In this document: positions 32,729 to 41,372 of the stretch, piece after piece
Position numbering within the stretch: the stretch's first letter is position 1
Layout: the number at the start of each line of letters is the position of its first letter
Source of the DNA: Gammaproteobacteria bacterium
GTDB taxonomy: Bacteria > Pseudomonadota > Gammaproteobacteria > JABCZS01
Assembly: GCA_013289085.1 (NCBI GenBank)
Contig: JABDAR010000004.1
Location: 69,184-112,687 of the forward strand
Direction of reading: 5' to 3'
Length of the DNA stretch: 43,504 bases
The notes under the pieces: model-generated
Seen by the model: only the letters and a program-made list of their open reading frames with translations
What the model was told of the DNA's origin: nothing
The model's database searches: none
Translations under genes and position numbers: made by a program

Positions 32729-33886
32729 TTGACGCATAAATCTTCCTGGGTAACAGGCTTTTCTTTATTTGCCATGTTTTTTGGCGCGGGTAATGTCATA
32801 TTTCCATTGTTGGTTGGCCAATATGCCGGGCAGCATTATGTGCTGGCTATCTTAGGCGTATTAGTAACCGCTGTTGCTGTGCCTATTTTATGTTTACTCA
32901 GCATGGTCATGTTTAATGCAGATACGCGATCATTTTTTAATCGTGTTGGACGCTTACCCGCTTGGTCATTGATATTATTAAGCCTAGTTTTGCTTGGACC
33001 TTTTTTCGCATTACCACGCGTCATTACCGTAGCGCACGGTGCCTTATCTTATGAAGTATTTGATATGCCACTAGCGGTGTTCGCATTTATTTTCTGCGTG
33101 CTGACTTTTATTCTGACCATCAAAAATACTGTTTTTACTAAAGTATTAGGTTATGTATTAACGCCTTTATTATTAATTTTTTGTTTAGCCTTGGTCGTTT
33201 TTGGCATTCTGACGCCGCCAGAAATGGAAAATATTCAAAGTAAATCTGACGGTCATTTCTTATATGGCTTGATTGAGGGTTATTTTACTTTAGACGCAGT
33301 GGCGGCTTTATTTTTTGCAGGTATTTTAATTAAAAGCGTAAAAGGTATTTTAGGAAAATCTGAGCAAGATTCACGTCATGTATTTAAAGCAGTATTAGGT
33401 GCAAGCTTTATCGGTGGTGGTTTACTTGCCCTTGTTTATGTCGGACTTGGCATTGTTGCCGCCAAGCACGGTCAATTTTTGTATCAAGGAAATGTGGATG
33501 CTTCACAAATTCTAACAGCCTTGTCTTATCATGTATTTCCGGGTGGTGATTTATTATCAGCAGGTTTAGTCTTTTTAGCGTGTTTAACCACAGCACTCGC
33601 GCTCGCCGCTTTATTTGCTGATTTTATTCAAGAAGAATTGCACGCTAGACAAATTAATATTTCATATCTGTATCCACTAGGGATAACATTATTCATTGCA
33701 TTTTTAATGAGTACTTTAGGATTTACAGGTTTGATGAGCTGGATTGGTCCTGTAATTGTATTTTGTTATCCATTATTTATTACTTTAAGTGCGTGTAACT
33801 TGGCTTATAAACTCTGGGGATTTACTTGGGTGAAAACCCCAATGTTGATTACATTAGGGTTAATGTTATTCTTTCATGTACTATAA
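32729..33886 (+). CDS. brnQ: Branched-chain amino acid transporter BrnQ
   Basis: Inner-membrane LIVCS-family cation symporter for leucine, isoleucine and valine. The hallmark N-terminus FSLFAMFFGAGNVIFPLLVG is present, followed by LLGPFFALPRV and about eleven to twelve hydrophobic segments across 385 residues; typical members have 420-440, so this one is somewhat compact. The start is TTG at 32729, with AAGAGG about 8 nt upstream; no in-frame ATG precedes the first membrane segment. It is a single gene bordered by palindromic repeats on both sides. Uptake of branched-chain amino acids would suit an organism that obtains them from a host. Confidence 0.9.
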   Translation: MTHKSSWVTGFSLFAMFFGAGNVIFPLLVGQYAGQHYVLAILGVLVTAVAVPILCLLSMVMFNADTRSFFNRVGRLPAWSLILLSLVLLGPFFALPRVITVAHGALSYEVFDMPLAVFAFIFCVLTFILTIKNTVFTKVLGYVLTPLLLIFCLALVVFGILTPPEMENIQSKSDGHFLYGLIEGYFTLDAVAALFFAGILIKSVKGILGKSEQDSRHVFKAVLGASFIGGGLLALVYVGLGIVAAKHGQFLYQGNVDASQILTALSYHVFPGGDLLSAGLVFLACLTTALALAALFADFIQEELHARQINISYLYPLGITLFIAFLMSTLGFTGLMSWIGPVIVFCYPLFITLSACNLAYKLWGFTWVKTPMLITLGLMLFFHVL

Positions 33887-33891
33887 CGTGC

Positions 33892-33922
33892 CCGTCATCC
33901 CCGCGCAGGCGGGGAACCATAT
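33892..33922. repeat. Single arm of the palindromic element found in putA
   Basis: The 31 bases match the left arm at 17650-17680 with two to three differences (GCGCAGG in place of GTGTAGG). Alone it can fold as TCCCCGC-GCAG-GCGGGGA (33898-33915), and it lies between two converging genes, so it may act as a terminator. Confidence 0.8.
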
Positions 33923-33931
33923 CTTTGTGGC

Positions 33932-34849
33932 TTACAAAAATACTAAATAAAATAAACATCCAAACAAACTATATTTAACCGTATAATATAAATGTTTGTT
34001 ATAAGCTTTTAAACGTTTACCTACCATTCTTATTTTATATAAATATTTAAATATTTTATTTAAAAACCCGACTCTATCTCCTGGCATATTTTGTGATTGC
34101 GATGCCGCCATTAAGGTATTACAAAAAAAATGATTGACGGCTGTCGCTAATCTATTATTCATAGGCCGCTCTACATCACAAAATAATATCACCCTGTCCA
34201 TATCCGTTTTATTTTCTGCATAATGTAAATAAGTTTCATCGAACATCACAGCTTCACCATCACGCCAATAATATTTTTGACCATCGACGCTGATATAACA
34301 ATCTTCAGAGTTTGGCGTGATAATCCCTAAGTGATAACGCACAGAACCGGCATACGGATCGCGATGAGTGACTAAACGACCTTGCTTACCTAGCAATGCA
34401 AACATAGCACCTTTGATACTAGGTATTGATTCTAACAGCGCAACGGTTTTCGGGCATAATTGTTGCGCAGAAGGTAGACTATCGCCATACCATTTTAAAT
34501 AAAAACGCTTCCAGCCGGTGCGAAAGAATGAATTAAAACCGATATCATCATATTGGTTTGAAGCTTTGATCTGATTTTCATGGGTTAAAGCCAAAACTTC
34601 ATCACGAATCACTTGCCAGTTATCTTGCAACACTTTAAGCTCAGGAAATTGCGTTTGGTCTAAATAGGGTTGATGCGGCACTTTTGAAAATGCATAAATG
34701 AACACATTAATGGGTGCCATGAAAGTCGAGTGATCCATGAGCTGGCGAAAGAATGGATATCTCGCCTGACCGCGAAAGTGAATATACACAGTCGATAAAA
34801 TAAAAGTGTATAAAATAATAAATTTAAAAGACGTTAATGTTGCTAACAT
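33932..34849 (-). CDS. LpxO-like lipid A 2-hydroxylase (aspartyl/asparaginyl beta-hydroxylase family)
   Basis: Fe(II)/2-oxoglutarate dioxygenase related to LpxO, which adds a 2-hydroxyl to a lipid A acyl chain at the inner membrane. An N-terminal transmembrane segment (about 8-24) is followed by the catalytic domain, with metal and cosubstrate residues His162 and Asp164 in THRDPYAGSVRYHLG, His209 in FDETYLHYAEN and Arg219. WRDGE at 195-199 is also typical. The 305 aa are normal. The last 15 residues are hydrophobic (SLFGCLFYLVFL) and may touch the membrane. GAGG is 6 nt before the ATG. The start is 15 bp from the divergent nuclease gene. Surface modification of this kind helps some pathogens resist host peptides; the role here is inference. 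Confidence 0.87.
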   Translation of the reverse strand: MLATLTSFKFIILYTFILSTVYIHFRGQARYPFFRQLMDHSTFMAPINVFIYAFSKVPHQPYLDQTQFPELKVLQDNWQVIRDEVLALTHENQIKASNQYDDIGFNSFFRTGWKRFYLKWYGDSLPSAQQLCPKTVALLESIPSIKGAMFALLGKQGRLVTHRDPYAGSVRYHLGIITPNSEDCYISVDGQKYYWRDGEAVMFDETYLHYAENKTDMDRVILFCDVERPMNNRLATAVNHFFCNTLMAASQSQNMPGDRVGFLNKIFKYLYKIRMVGKRLKAYNKHLYYTVKYSLFGCLFYLVFL

Positions 34850-34851
34850 AC

Positions 34852-34859
34852 GGAGCCTC
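34852..34859. promoter_or_regulatory. Back-to-back ribosome-binding sites in a 15-bp divergent gap
   Basis: GGAGCCTC gives GGAG on the plus strand, 9 nt before the nuclease TTG, and GAGG on the minus strand, 6 nt before the hydroxylase ATG. Both Shine-Dalgarno signals lie side by side, and each gene's promoter must lie within the other's coding region. Confidence 0.6.
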
Positions 34860-34864
34860 TCATT

Positions 34865-35587
34865 TTGATTAAAACATTTTGTATCATTTTGACATTATTT
34901 TTCAGTGTTACGCCACTCACATACGCATGGAATGCCACGGGTCACAAGTTGATCGCAGAAATTGCCTATCTACAATTAAATCCTAGCGCAAAACAACAGG
35001 TTGATATTATTCTAAACCATGGTTTTGTGAATGCCAGTATTTGGGCCGATCAAGTGCGTGCAAAAGGTAATGACAGCATGAATACATGGCATTATATTAA
35101 TTTACCGAATCCACCTCCTCAAAAAAATGTAGTCGATGCTATTTTAGATTGCGAAAAAAACCTTCGCGATCAAAACAATCTAAAAGGCTTGATTCATTGG
35201 GTAGGGGATGTGCATCAACCCTTACATGCTATTGCAAGGGATCGCGGTGGAAACTCATTTTATTTACCCCCGAATCCTTACGGGAAAAATTTACATCAAT
35301 TTTGGGATAACGGCGCAGGTATTTTATTTAATGTAAAAGATTTAAAAAAGACTGCAAGTGCTTGGCTCAAAACTTATCCACCATCTGAACAACAATTAGC
35401 AAAAACAGACCCCATGGACTGGGCACAAGAGAGTTATTATTTAGGTATGACACAAGCATATGTTGGCATTAGCCCAAAAAGTCAGCCAAGCGCAGCTTAC
35501 ATTGAACGTTCGCAATTGATTGCAAAAAAACAAATAGTTTTGGCAGGCACACGTTTAGCACAGATCATTAATCAATCGAGTTTTTGA
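34865..35587 (+). CDS. Secreted S1/P1-type zinc nuclease
   Basis: Periplasmic or secreted single-strand-specific nuclease of the S1/P1 family. A signal peptide (1-21, ending TYA) would be cut to leave Trp22 as the new N-terminus, which the family uses as a zinc ligand. The other ligands are all visible: His27, Asp62, His76, His111, Asp115 and His121 in HWVGDVHQPLH, and His144 and Asp148 in NLHQFWD. Length of 240 aa is near the family's 250-270. The start is TTG at 34865, since no ATG precedes the signal peptide. The 3' end overlaps the next gene on the opposite strand by 16 bp. It could supply nucleotides or phosphate from nucleic acid; the pst operon lies close by. Confidence 0.92.
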   Translation: MIKTFCIILTLFFSVTPLTYAWNATGHKLIAEIAYLQLNPSAKQQVDIILNHGFVNASIWADQVRAKGNDSMNTWHYINLPNPPPQKNVVDAILDCEKNLRDQNNLKGLIHWVGDVHQPLHAIARDRGGNSFYLPPNPYGKNLHQFWDNGAGILFNVKDLKKTASAWLKTYPPSEQQLAKTDPMDWAQESYYLGMTQAYVGISPKSQPSAAYIERSQLIAKKQIVLAGTRLAQIINQSSF

Positions 35588-36111
35588 CGAGGACGTATAC
35601 AATCATCAATCATTTGCTTGACCGGTGTAGGTAGACAAGTTGTTAACCAGTAGGGAAGATAGCCTTTATTCTCTTGTTGTGATGCGGATTGCCTTTTTTT
35701 GCACAATGATTTATAGGGTTGGGGATTCGGCATCCAATAATGGGGTCTTGTTTCGCCTTTCTCTAATACAATCTGTCTCATTATCCCACGGACTTCGTTC
35801 ACAATTTTTGCCTCGGAGTCCATCCAACGCAAACTATAACGACAATTATCTATAATAATTTCAAAAATTTTAAATGCTGTGTCTTTGTCGTTCGCACTAT
35901 AAAATTTTGCTGCGGCATGTTGAACAATATTTTGCCCATTATCTATACGACTTATATCCACTTGGTGAATATAAGTTTTTATTAAAAGTGTAACGATTTC
36001 TATATTTTGTTGATCAATCGCAAGGCGCAGGACGCTTGTACCATCCGCTCCAGCTTTTATATGCTGGACTGCTGCCATCAGATCTTCATCATTTTCGCTA
36101 TACATCGACAT
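35572..36111 (-). CDS. Small ankyrin-like protein
   Basis: A 179-residue protein whose N-terminal half looks like degenerate ankyrin repeats (SVLRLAIDQQNIEIVTLLIK, then NIVQHAAAKFYS and a following helix pair). The C-terminal half is basic and Pro/Gln-rich with no recognised domain. MSMYSEN offers two adjacent starts; the first is used here, with GAGAG just upstream. No signal peptide. It overlaps the nuclease gene tail-to-tail by 16 bp and diverges from pstS. The function is unknown; it may belong with the other ankyrin protein of the window. Confidence 0.6.
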   Translation of the reverse strand: MSMYSENDEDLMAAVQHIKAGADGTSVLRLAIDQQNIEIVTLLIKTYIHQVDISRIDNGQNIVQHAAAKFYSANDKDTAFKIFEIIIDNCRYSLRWMDSEAKIVNEVRGIMRQIVLEKGETRPHYWMPNPQPYKSLCKKRQSASQQENKGYLPYWLTTCLPTPVKQMIDDCIRPRQKLD

Positions 36112-36216
36112 CTCTCGTTGTTAGTAAACTAGTATTGTACTATTCATTTACTTTGATTTCTACCCCTGATTTAGTTATAGTTGCCATGAACTTTTGGCTC
36201 ACTCAAGGAGATGCTC

Positions 36217-37215
36217 ATGAAACGCTTACTAATGATAGTTGCTTTAATGGTTGGGGTGGTGAGTAGTATAAATGCCATGGAAATTACTGGGGCAGGGGCG
36301 AGTTTTCCAGCGCCTTTGTATGGTAAATGGGCAGAATCTTATAATAAGCTTACGGGCGTTCGAGTTAATTACCAATCTATTGGTTCTTCCGGTGGCGTTA
36401 ATCAAATAAAAGCTAAAACTGTAGATTTTGGCGCATCAGATACACCTCTTGCCGATGCTGATTTAGAAGCCGCTGGTTTAATGCAATTCCCTACCGTCAT
36501 TGGTGGTGTAGTTCCTGTGATTAATCTACCAGGTATTGCCTCAGGCGCTATGGTATTAACGGGTGAAGTCTTGGCAGACATATATTTAGGAAAAATCACC
36601 CAATGGGATGATGCGGCCATTAAAACCTTAAATCCTACCTTAAATTTACCCAATCAAAAAATTACTGTGGTGCGTCGTGCTGATGGTTCGGGTACTACTG
36701 CCATATTTACTGAATATTTAACTAAAATAAGTCCCAACTGGGCAAGCCAAATTGGGCAAGGTAATACTGTAAATTGGCCCATCGGTACAGGTGGAAAAGG
36801 TAATGAAGGTGTTTCAGCATTTGTCATGCGTTTGCCCGGGGCCATAGGTTATGTTGAATATGCTTATGCAAAACAAAGCACCATGGCGTTTGTGCAATTA
36901 AAAAATGCAAAGGGTGAAACGGTGTCACCGAGTATAGATAGTTTTAAAGCAGCGACACAAAATATAGATTGGTCCAAAACTTTTGCTCAAAGTTTAACAA
37001 ATTCAAGTGCACAAGGTGCATGGCCCATTACGTCAACCACATTCATTTTAATGCAAAAACAAGGCAATCCAGAAAAATCAAAAACCATTATCGCTTTTTT
37101 TGATTGGGCTTATAAAAATGGCAGCGCAGAAGCACTGGCTTTAGATTATGTACCTATGCCCGCTGATGTGGTGACTGCTGTGCAAAAAGCATGGGCAGAA
37201 AAAATTGCGATCTAA
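36217..37215 (+). CDS. pstS: Phosphate ABC transporter, periplasmic binding protein PstS
   Basis: Binds inorganic phosphate in the periplasm and delivers it to PstCA. The signal peptide ([20 protein letters not shown]) precedes mature [16 protein letters not shown]; phosphate-contacting motifs [19 protein letters not shown] and RRADGSGTT are intact. Length is 332 aa. The ATG at 36217 was chosen because AAGGAG (36205-36210) is 6 nt upstream; an ATG at 36211 directly abuts it. First gene of pstSCAB-phoU. I could not see a clear PHO box in the 105 bp upstream. It overlaps pstC by 11 bp if pstC starts at TTG. Confidence 0.96.
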   Translation: MKRLLMIVALMVGVVSSINAMEITGAGASFPAPLYGKWAESYNKLTGVRVNYQSIGSSGGVNQIKAKTVDFGASDTPLADADLEAAGLMQFPTVIGGVVPVINLPGIASGAMVLTGEVLADIYLGKITQWDDAAIKTLNPTLNLPNQKITVVRRADGSGTTAIFTEYLTKISPNWASQIGQGNTVNWPIGTGGKGNEGVSAFVMRLPGAIGYVEYAYAKQSTMAFVQLKNAKGETVSPSIDSFKAATQNIDWSKTFAQSLTNSSAQGAWPITSTTFILMQKQGNPEKSKTIIAFFDWAYKNGSAEALALDYVPMPADVVTAVQKAWAEKIAI

Positions 37216-38152
37216 ACAACACATCAATGAAATGGGTAATTGGATATTAGGCGGCCTGTCTATGGCTGCTGCTATCTTTACACTCGCGGCTTTGTGTGGC
37301 GTGATTATTATGCTGGGCATACAAGCATGGCCCAGCATTACTGAGTTTGGCTTTTCTTTTATTACCAATAGTGTTTGGGATCCACCTAATAATGTGTTTG
37401 GTGCTTTTGTGCCGATTTACGGCACCTTAATCACCTCTACTATTGCACTTATTATTGCGATTCCCGTGAGTTTTGGAATCGCTTTATTTCTAACTGAACT
37501 TGCACCCGCTTGGTTAAGACGGCCACTTGGCACAGCCATTGAATTACTGGCTGCAATTCCTTCTATTGTTTATGGCATGTGGGGATTATTATTTTTCTCG
37601 CCGATTTTTGCGAAATATGTACAAACACCGTTGATGAATTGGACTGCTGATATTCCATTTTTAAATCATTTATTTGCGGGTGCGCCGATTGGGATTGGCT
37701 TATTTACTGCGGGTATTATTTTAGCAATTATGATTATTCCCTATATTGCCTCAGTCATGCGTGATGTGTTTGAAGTTGTACCGCCACTTTTAAAAGAATC
37801 AGCTTATGGATTAGGTTGCACCACTTGGGAAGTGATTTGGTCTGTAGTATTACCTTATACAAAAGCAGGCGCTATTGGTGGCATTATGTTAGGACTTGGA
37901 CGCGCCTTAGGAGAAACTATGGCCGTTACCTTTGTGATTGGTAATAGTAATATTTTGGATGGATATTCACTATTTTCTATGGGTAATAGTATTACTTCAG
38001 TGTTAGCCAATGAATTCCCTGAGGCCAGTTTAACGGGTTTTCATCAATCGGCTTTAATGGAACTGGGTTTAATTTTATTTTTTATTACTTGTGTGGTGTT
38101 GTCATTGTCTAAAGTCATGCTGCTTCGCATTAAAAAAATGGGAGGTCCTTAA
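37205..38152 (+). CDS. pstC: Phosphate ABC transporter permease PstC
   Basis: Inner-membrane permease that forms the phosphate channel with PstA. About six transmembrane segments are visible, the first at about 11-36, and the cytoplasmic coupling loop [23 protein letters not shown] with the following [12 protein letters not shown] is the expected EAA-type contact with PstB. Length is up to 315 aa. The start is uncertain: TTG at 37205 overlaps pstS, and ATG at 37232 is the alternative; neither has a strong Shine-Dalgarno. Confidence 0.94.
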   Translation: MRSKQHINEMGNWILGGLSMAAAIFTLAALCGVIIMLGIQAWPSITEFGFSFITNSVWDPPNNVFGAFVPIYGTLITSTIALIIAIPVSFGIALFLTELAPAWLRRPLGTAIELLAAIPSIVYGMWGLLFFSPIFAKYVQTPLMNWTADIPFLNHLFAGAPIGIGLFTAGIILAIMIIPYIASVMRDVFEVVPPLLKESAYGLGCTTWEVIWSVVLPYTKAGAIGGIMLGLGRALGETMAVTFVIGNSNILDGYSLFSMGNSITSVLANEFPEASLTGFHQSALMELGLILFFITCVVLSLSKVMLLRIKKMGGP

Positions 38153-38988
38153 TGACGTTGTATCAACGCCGGAAAATGGCCAATATGATTGCGCTTACTT
38201 TATCGCTGATGGCCATGGCTTTTGGGTTAATTTGGTTATTATGGATTTTAGAAACCACTATTGTAAAAGGTTTTTCAGCACTGTCTTGGTCATTATTAAC
38301 TGAATCAACACCGGCGGCAGGTAGTCTAGGTGGCGGATTATTAAATGCATTGGTCGGATCTTTATTATTAGTATTTTTTGCAACAGTTTTAGGTACTCCG
38401 ATTGGCTTACTCGCGGGCATATATTTAGTTGAATATGGTCGTTTTACTTGGCTCGCCAAAGTTGTTGCCTTTGTCAATGATGTGTTATTGGCAGGTCCGT
38501 CTATAGTCATGGGTTTATTTGTTTATGCTGTGATTGTTGTGCCCACAGGTGGATATTCGGGCTGGGCTGGGGTTGTGGCCTTATTATTGATACAAATTCC
38601 TATCGTGATTCGTACAACAGAAAATATGTTATTGCTAGTGCCACAAACTTTACGAGAAGCAGCCTTTGCCTTAGGTGCACCCAAATGGAAAATGATTTTA
38701 GCCATCACCTTAAAAGCTGCAAGAGCAGGTATAATGACGGGGATATTATTAGGCATTGCGCGTATTACGGGTGAAACGGCGCCGCTACTCTTTACTGCGT
38801 TAAACAATCTATTTTTTAGTGTAGATATGAGCGGTCCCATGGCTAACTTACCGAAAATGATTTATGATTTTGCAATGAGCCCTTATCCACGTTGGCAAGA
38901 AATTGCTTGGGCAGGGGTGTTATTGATTACGATGGGCGTGTTATTTCTTAATATTTTAGCGCGATTTTTTAGTCGCAAGAAATTTTAA
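38152..38988 (+). CDS. pstA: Phosphate ABC transporter permease PstA
   Basis: Second channel-forming permease of the Pst importer, 278 aa with about six membrane segments. GIYLVEYGR, the coupling loop [21 protein letters not shown] and [13 protein letters not shown] [15 protein letters not shown] are characteristic. The ATG overlaps the pstC stop by one base (TAATG), and GGGAGG lies 6-7 nt upstream, supporting coupled translation. Confidence 0.95.
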   Translation: MTLYQRRKMANMIALTLSLMAMAFGLIWLLWILETTIVKGFSALSWSLLTESTPAAGSLGGGLLNALVGSLLLVFFATVLGTPIGLLAGIYLVEYGRFTWLAKVVAFVNDVLLAGPSIVMGLFVYAVIVVPTGGYSGWAGVVALLLIQIPIVIRTTENMLLLVPQTLREAAFALGAPKWKMILAITLKAARAGIMTGILLGIARITGETAPLLFTALNNLFFSVDMSGPMANLPKMIYDFAMSPYPRWQEIAWAGVLLITMGVLFLNILARFFSRKKF

Positions 38989-38996
38989 AGGCGGGT

Positions 38997-39749
38997 ATGT
39001 CAAAGTTAACTACGAGGGATCTTAATTTTTATTACGGTGATTTTCATGCACTGAAAAGTATTAGTTTAGAAATTCCTGAGAAAAAAGTCACTGCATTTAT
39101 TGGCCCATCGGGTTGTGGTAAATCCACATTATTGCGTACTTTTAATCAAATGTTCGCCTTATATCCTGATCAACGCGCAACCGGCGAAGTCATCATGAAT
39201 GGGGTTAATTTATTAAGTGGTAAACAAGATGTTTCATTACTGCGCGCAAAAATTGGTATGGTATTTCAAAAGCCAACACCCTTTCCCATGTCGATATATG
39301 ACAATATTGCTTTTGGGATTAAATTGTACGAACAATTGCCACGCAGTGAATTGGATTTACGGGTGGAATCTGCCTTAACCCGCGCAGCCCTCTGGCACGA
39401 GGTGAAGGACAAATTAAATCAATCAGGCTATAGTTTATCCGGTGGACAGCAACAACGTTTATGTATTGCCCGTGGCATTGCGATTGAGCCGGAAATTTTA
39501 TTATTAGATGAACCTTGTTCAGCGCTTGATCCAATATCCACTACAAAAATAGAAGAATTGATTACTGAGCTGAAAAAAGATTACACCGTGGTGATTGTGA
39601 CTCACAATATGCAACAAGCGGCGCGTTGCAGTGATTTTACGGCTTATATGTACTTGGGGGAACTTATAGAGTTTGGCAAAACACAAAAGATTTTTGTTAA
39701 ACCTGACCGCAAGGAAACAGAAGATTATATTACTGGACGCTTTGGATAA
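38997..39749 (+). CDS. pstB: Phosphate ABC transporter ATP-binding protein PstB
   Basis: ATPase subunit of the Pst importer, 250 aa, cytosolic face of the membrane. Walker [10 protein letters not shown] (36-44), the Q-loop [14 protein letters not shown], signature LSGGQQQRL (147-155), Walker B ILLLDE (167-172) and the H-loop VTHNMQQ are all present. The FPMSIYDN segment is specific for PstB among ABC ATPases. It is 8 bp downstream of pstA with GGCGGG as a weak ribosome-binding site. Confidence 0.97.
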   Translation: MSKLTTRDLNFYYGDFHALKSISLEIPEKKVTAFIGPSGCGKSTLLRTFNQMFALYPDQRATGEVIMNGVNLLSGKQDVSLLRAKIGMVFQKPTPFPMSIYDNIAFGIKLYEQLPRSELDLRVESALTRAALWHEVKDKLNQSGYSLSGGQQQRLCIARGIAIEPEILLLDEPCSALDPISTTKIEELITELKKDYTVVIVTHNMQQAARCSDFTAYMYLGELIEFGKTQKIFVKPDRKETEDYITGRFG

Positions 39750-39762
39750 AAGGATGCACACC

Positions 39763-40437
39763 ATGTCTGACAAACACCTTTCGACATATTTTGACTTGGA
39801 CTTAAAGCAATTGCTTGATAAACTTATTTTTATGGGGCATGAAGTTGAGCAGCAGGTGCAGCGCATTTTATCTGCGTTAAATAATGCGGACGAATCATTG
39901 ATTGAAGAAATTTTCCAAACCGAACAAAGAATTGATGCGCTAGAAGTAGAAATTGATCAAGGTTGCAGTCAATTAATAGTGATGCGCCAACCTGTTGCCC
40001 GTGATTTACGATTTGTCTTAGCTGTGTCAAAAGCAGTCGCTATTTTAGAACGTGCTGCAGATGAAACGATTCGTATCGCAAAACGCATTCGCCATTTAGG
40101 TGAAACAGACTCTATCGATCCTATTGATAAAAAAAATATTGTGCATTTAGGTGAAATGTCAGGCGTTATTTTAAAACATGCTTTAGATGCTTTTGCCAAC
40201 ATGGATGTTAAAAATGCTTCTGAAATTATGCTCGAAGATAAAGCCATTAATCTGGAATTTTATAATCTAAGAGATGGTTTTATGAAAGCCATGAAAGAAA
40301 ATCCAGATACTATTAATGTTTATCTTGATTTATTAGTCATTGTAAAAGCACTGGAGCGTGTCGGTGATTATGCGAAAAAAATTGCTGAATTTATTGTGTA
40401 TGTAGTTCATGGCACTGACCTTCGGCATCAGCAGTAA
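39763..40437 (+). CDS. phoU: Phosphate transport system regulator PhoU
   Basis: Negative regulator of the Pho response that links the Pst importer to the PhoR sensor kinase. Two three-helix-bundle repeats carry metal-binding motifs, seen as ETIRIAKRIRHLG in the first and ERVGDYAKKIAEF in the second. Start chosen at 39763 (MSDKHLSTYFD): AAAAGG lies 9-10 nt upstream and the resulting 224 aa match the family; a frame extension upstream overlaps pstB and has no family similarity. The stop overlaps the ribF ATG (TAATG). A phoR/phoB pair is not in the window. Confidence 0.94.
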   Translation: MSDKHLSTYFDLDLKQLLDKLIFMGHEVEQQVQRILSALNNADESLIEEIFQTEQRIDALEVEIDQGCSQLIVMRQPVARDLRFVLAVSKAVAILERAADETIRIAKRIRHLGETDSIDPIDKKNIVHLGEMSGVILKHALDAFANMDVKNASEIMLEDKAINLEFYNLRDGFMKAMKENPDTINVYLDLLVIVKALERVGDYAKKIAEFIVYVVHGTDLRHQQ

Positions 40438-41372
40438 TGTATCTTCTGCGCAATCATCAAGTAGTACCAGAAGCGTTACAACATGCTGTTGTAACCATAG
40501 GCAATTTTGATGGTGTTCATCTTGGCCATCAGCAATTATTAACAGATTTAAAAAAAAGAGCGCTTGAATTAAATAAACCCTCGGGTGTTATTATTTTCGA
40601 GCCGCAACCGCAAGAATTTTTTTTAAAAAACACTATAGCCCGTCTTTGCACTTTAAGACAAAAATATACCTTGATTAAACAACAAGGCATTGATTTTATG
40701 CTGGTTTTACGTTTTAATAGTCAATTGGCACAACAAAGTGCCGAAGACTTTATTGCTTCAGTATTGATAAAACAACTTAATATCAGTGAAATTTGGATAG
40801 GGCAAGATTTTCGCTTTGGACATCAACGTGCAGGTGATTTATCACTATTAAAAAATCAAGCTAAACAATATGGTTTTGAAGTGTACACGGTTCCAGATGT
40901 CAAAATAAATAATCTGCGGGTGAGCAGCACTCAAATCCGCACATTATTAGCTCAAGGTGAATTGCATTTAGCCAAGCAATTATTGGGTAGATTTTATAGT
41001 ATTGAAGGAAAGGTAATTAAAGGCGCTGCACGCGGACGACTGTTAAGCATGCGCACCGCTAATATTAAACCGCCTTTTACTATCGTACCGGTTCAAGGGA
41101 TATTTGTAGTACGAGTAGGATGGGCGCAACAAGAATGGCCTGGGGTAGGGAGTCTTGGCATGCGACCGGTTTTTTCAGGTCAAGATGTATTACTCGAAGT
41201 GCATATTTTTAATTTTGCACAAGATATTTACGATAAACGTATTACAGTAGAGTTATTACATAAATTACGCGATGAGGCTGATTTTGAATCAGTAGAATTA
41301 TTACAACAACAAATGCAAGATGATTTGGCAGCAGCACAACATTATTGGAAACAGCATCATGATGAATTATAA
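40437..41372 (+). CDS. ribF: Bifunctional riboflavin kinase / FAD synthetase RibF
   Basis: Makes FMN from riboflavin and then FAD from FMN. The N-terminal adenylyltransferase domain has GNFDGVHLGHQQL with the nucleotide-binding HLGH, IGQDFRFGHQRAGD, and SSTQIRTLL. The C-terminal kinase domain begins near 185 (GKVIKGAARGRLLSMRTANI) with GSLGMRPVF and a Glu-containing VEVHIFNF-like strand. The usual kinase motif GFPTAN reads SMRTAN, so two or three conserved residues differ while the Thr and Asn are kept. Length is 311 aa. ribF followed by ileS is a conserved gammaproteobacterial order; here it is also fused by overlap to the pst-phoU operon. Confidence 0.94.
   Translation: MYLLRNHQVVPEALQHAVVTIGNFDGVHLGHQQLLTDLKKRALELNKPSGVIIFEPQPQEFFLKNTIARLCTLRQKYTLIKQQGIDFMLVLRFNSQLAQQSAEDFIASVLIKQLNISEIWIGQDFRFGHQRAGDLSLLKNQAKQYGFEVYTVPDVKINNLRVSSTQIRTLLAQGELHLAKQLLGRFYSIEGKVIKGAARGRLLSMRTANIKPPFTIVPVQGIFVVRVGWAQQEWPGVGSLGMRPVFSGQDVLLEVHIFNFAQDIYDKRITVELLHKLRDEADFESVELLQQQMQDDLAAAQHYWKQHHDEL

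Noticed and set aside
36112..36216. Possible PHO box upstream of pstS
   Set aside because: I searched by eye for two CTGTCAT-like 7-mers with standard spacing and found none; a profile search could still detect a degenerate site.
39673..39762. 30-residue N-terminal extension of PhoU
   Set aside because: It lies in the pstB coding region, does not resemble PhoU, and the ATG at 39763 gives the family length.
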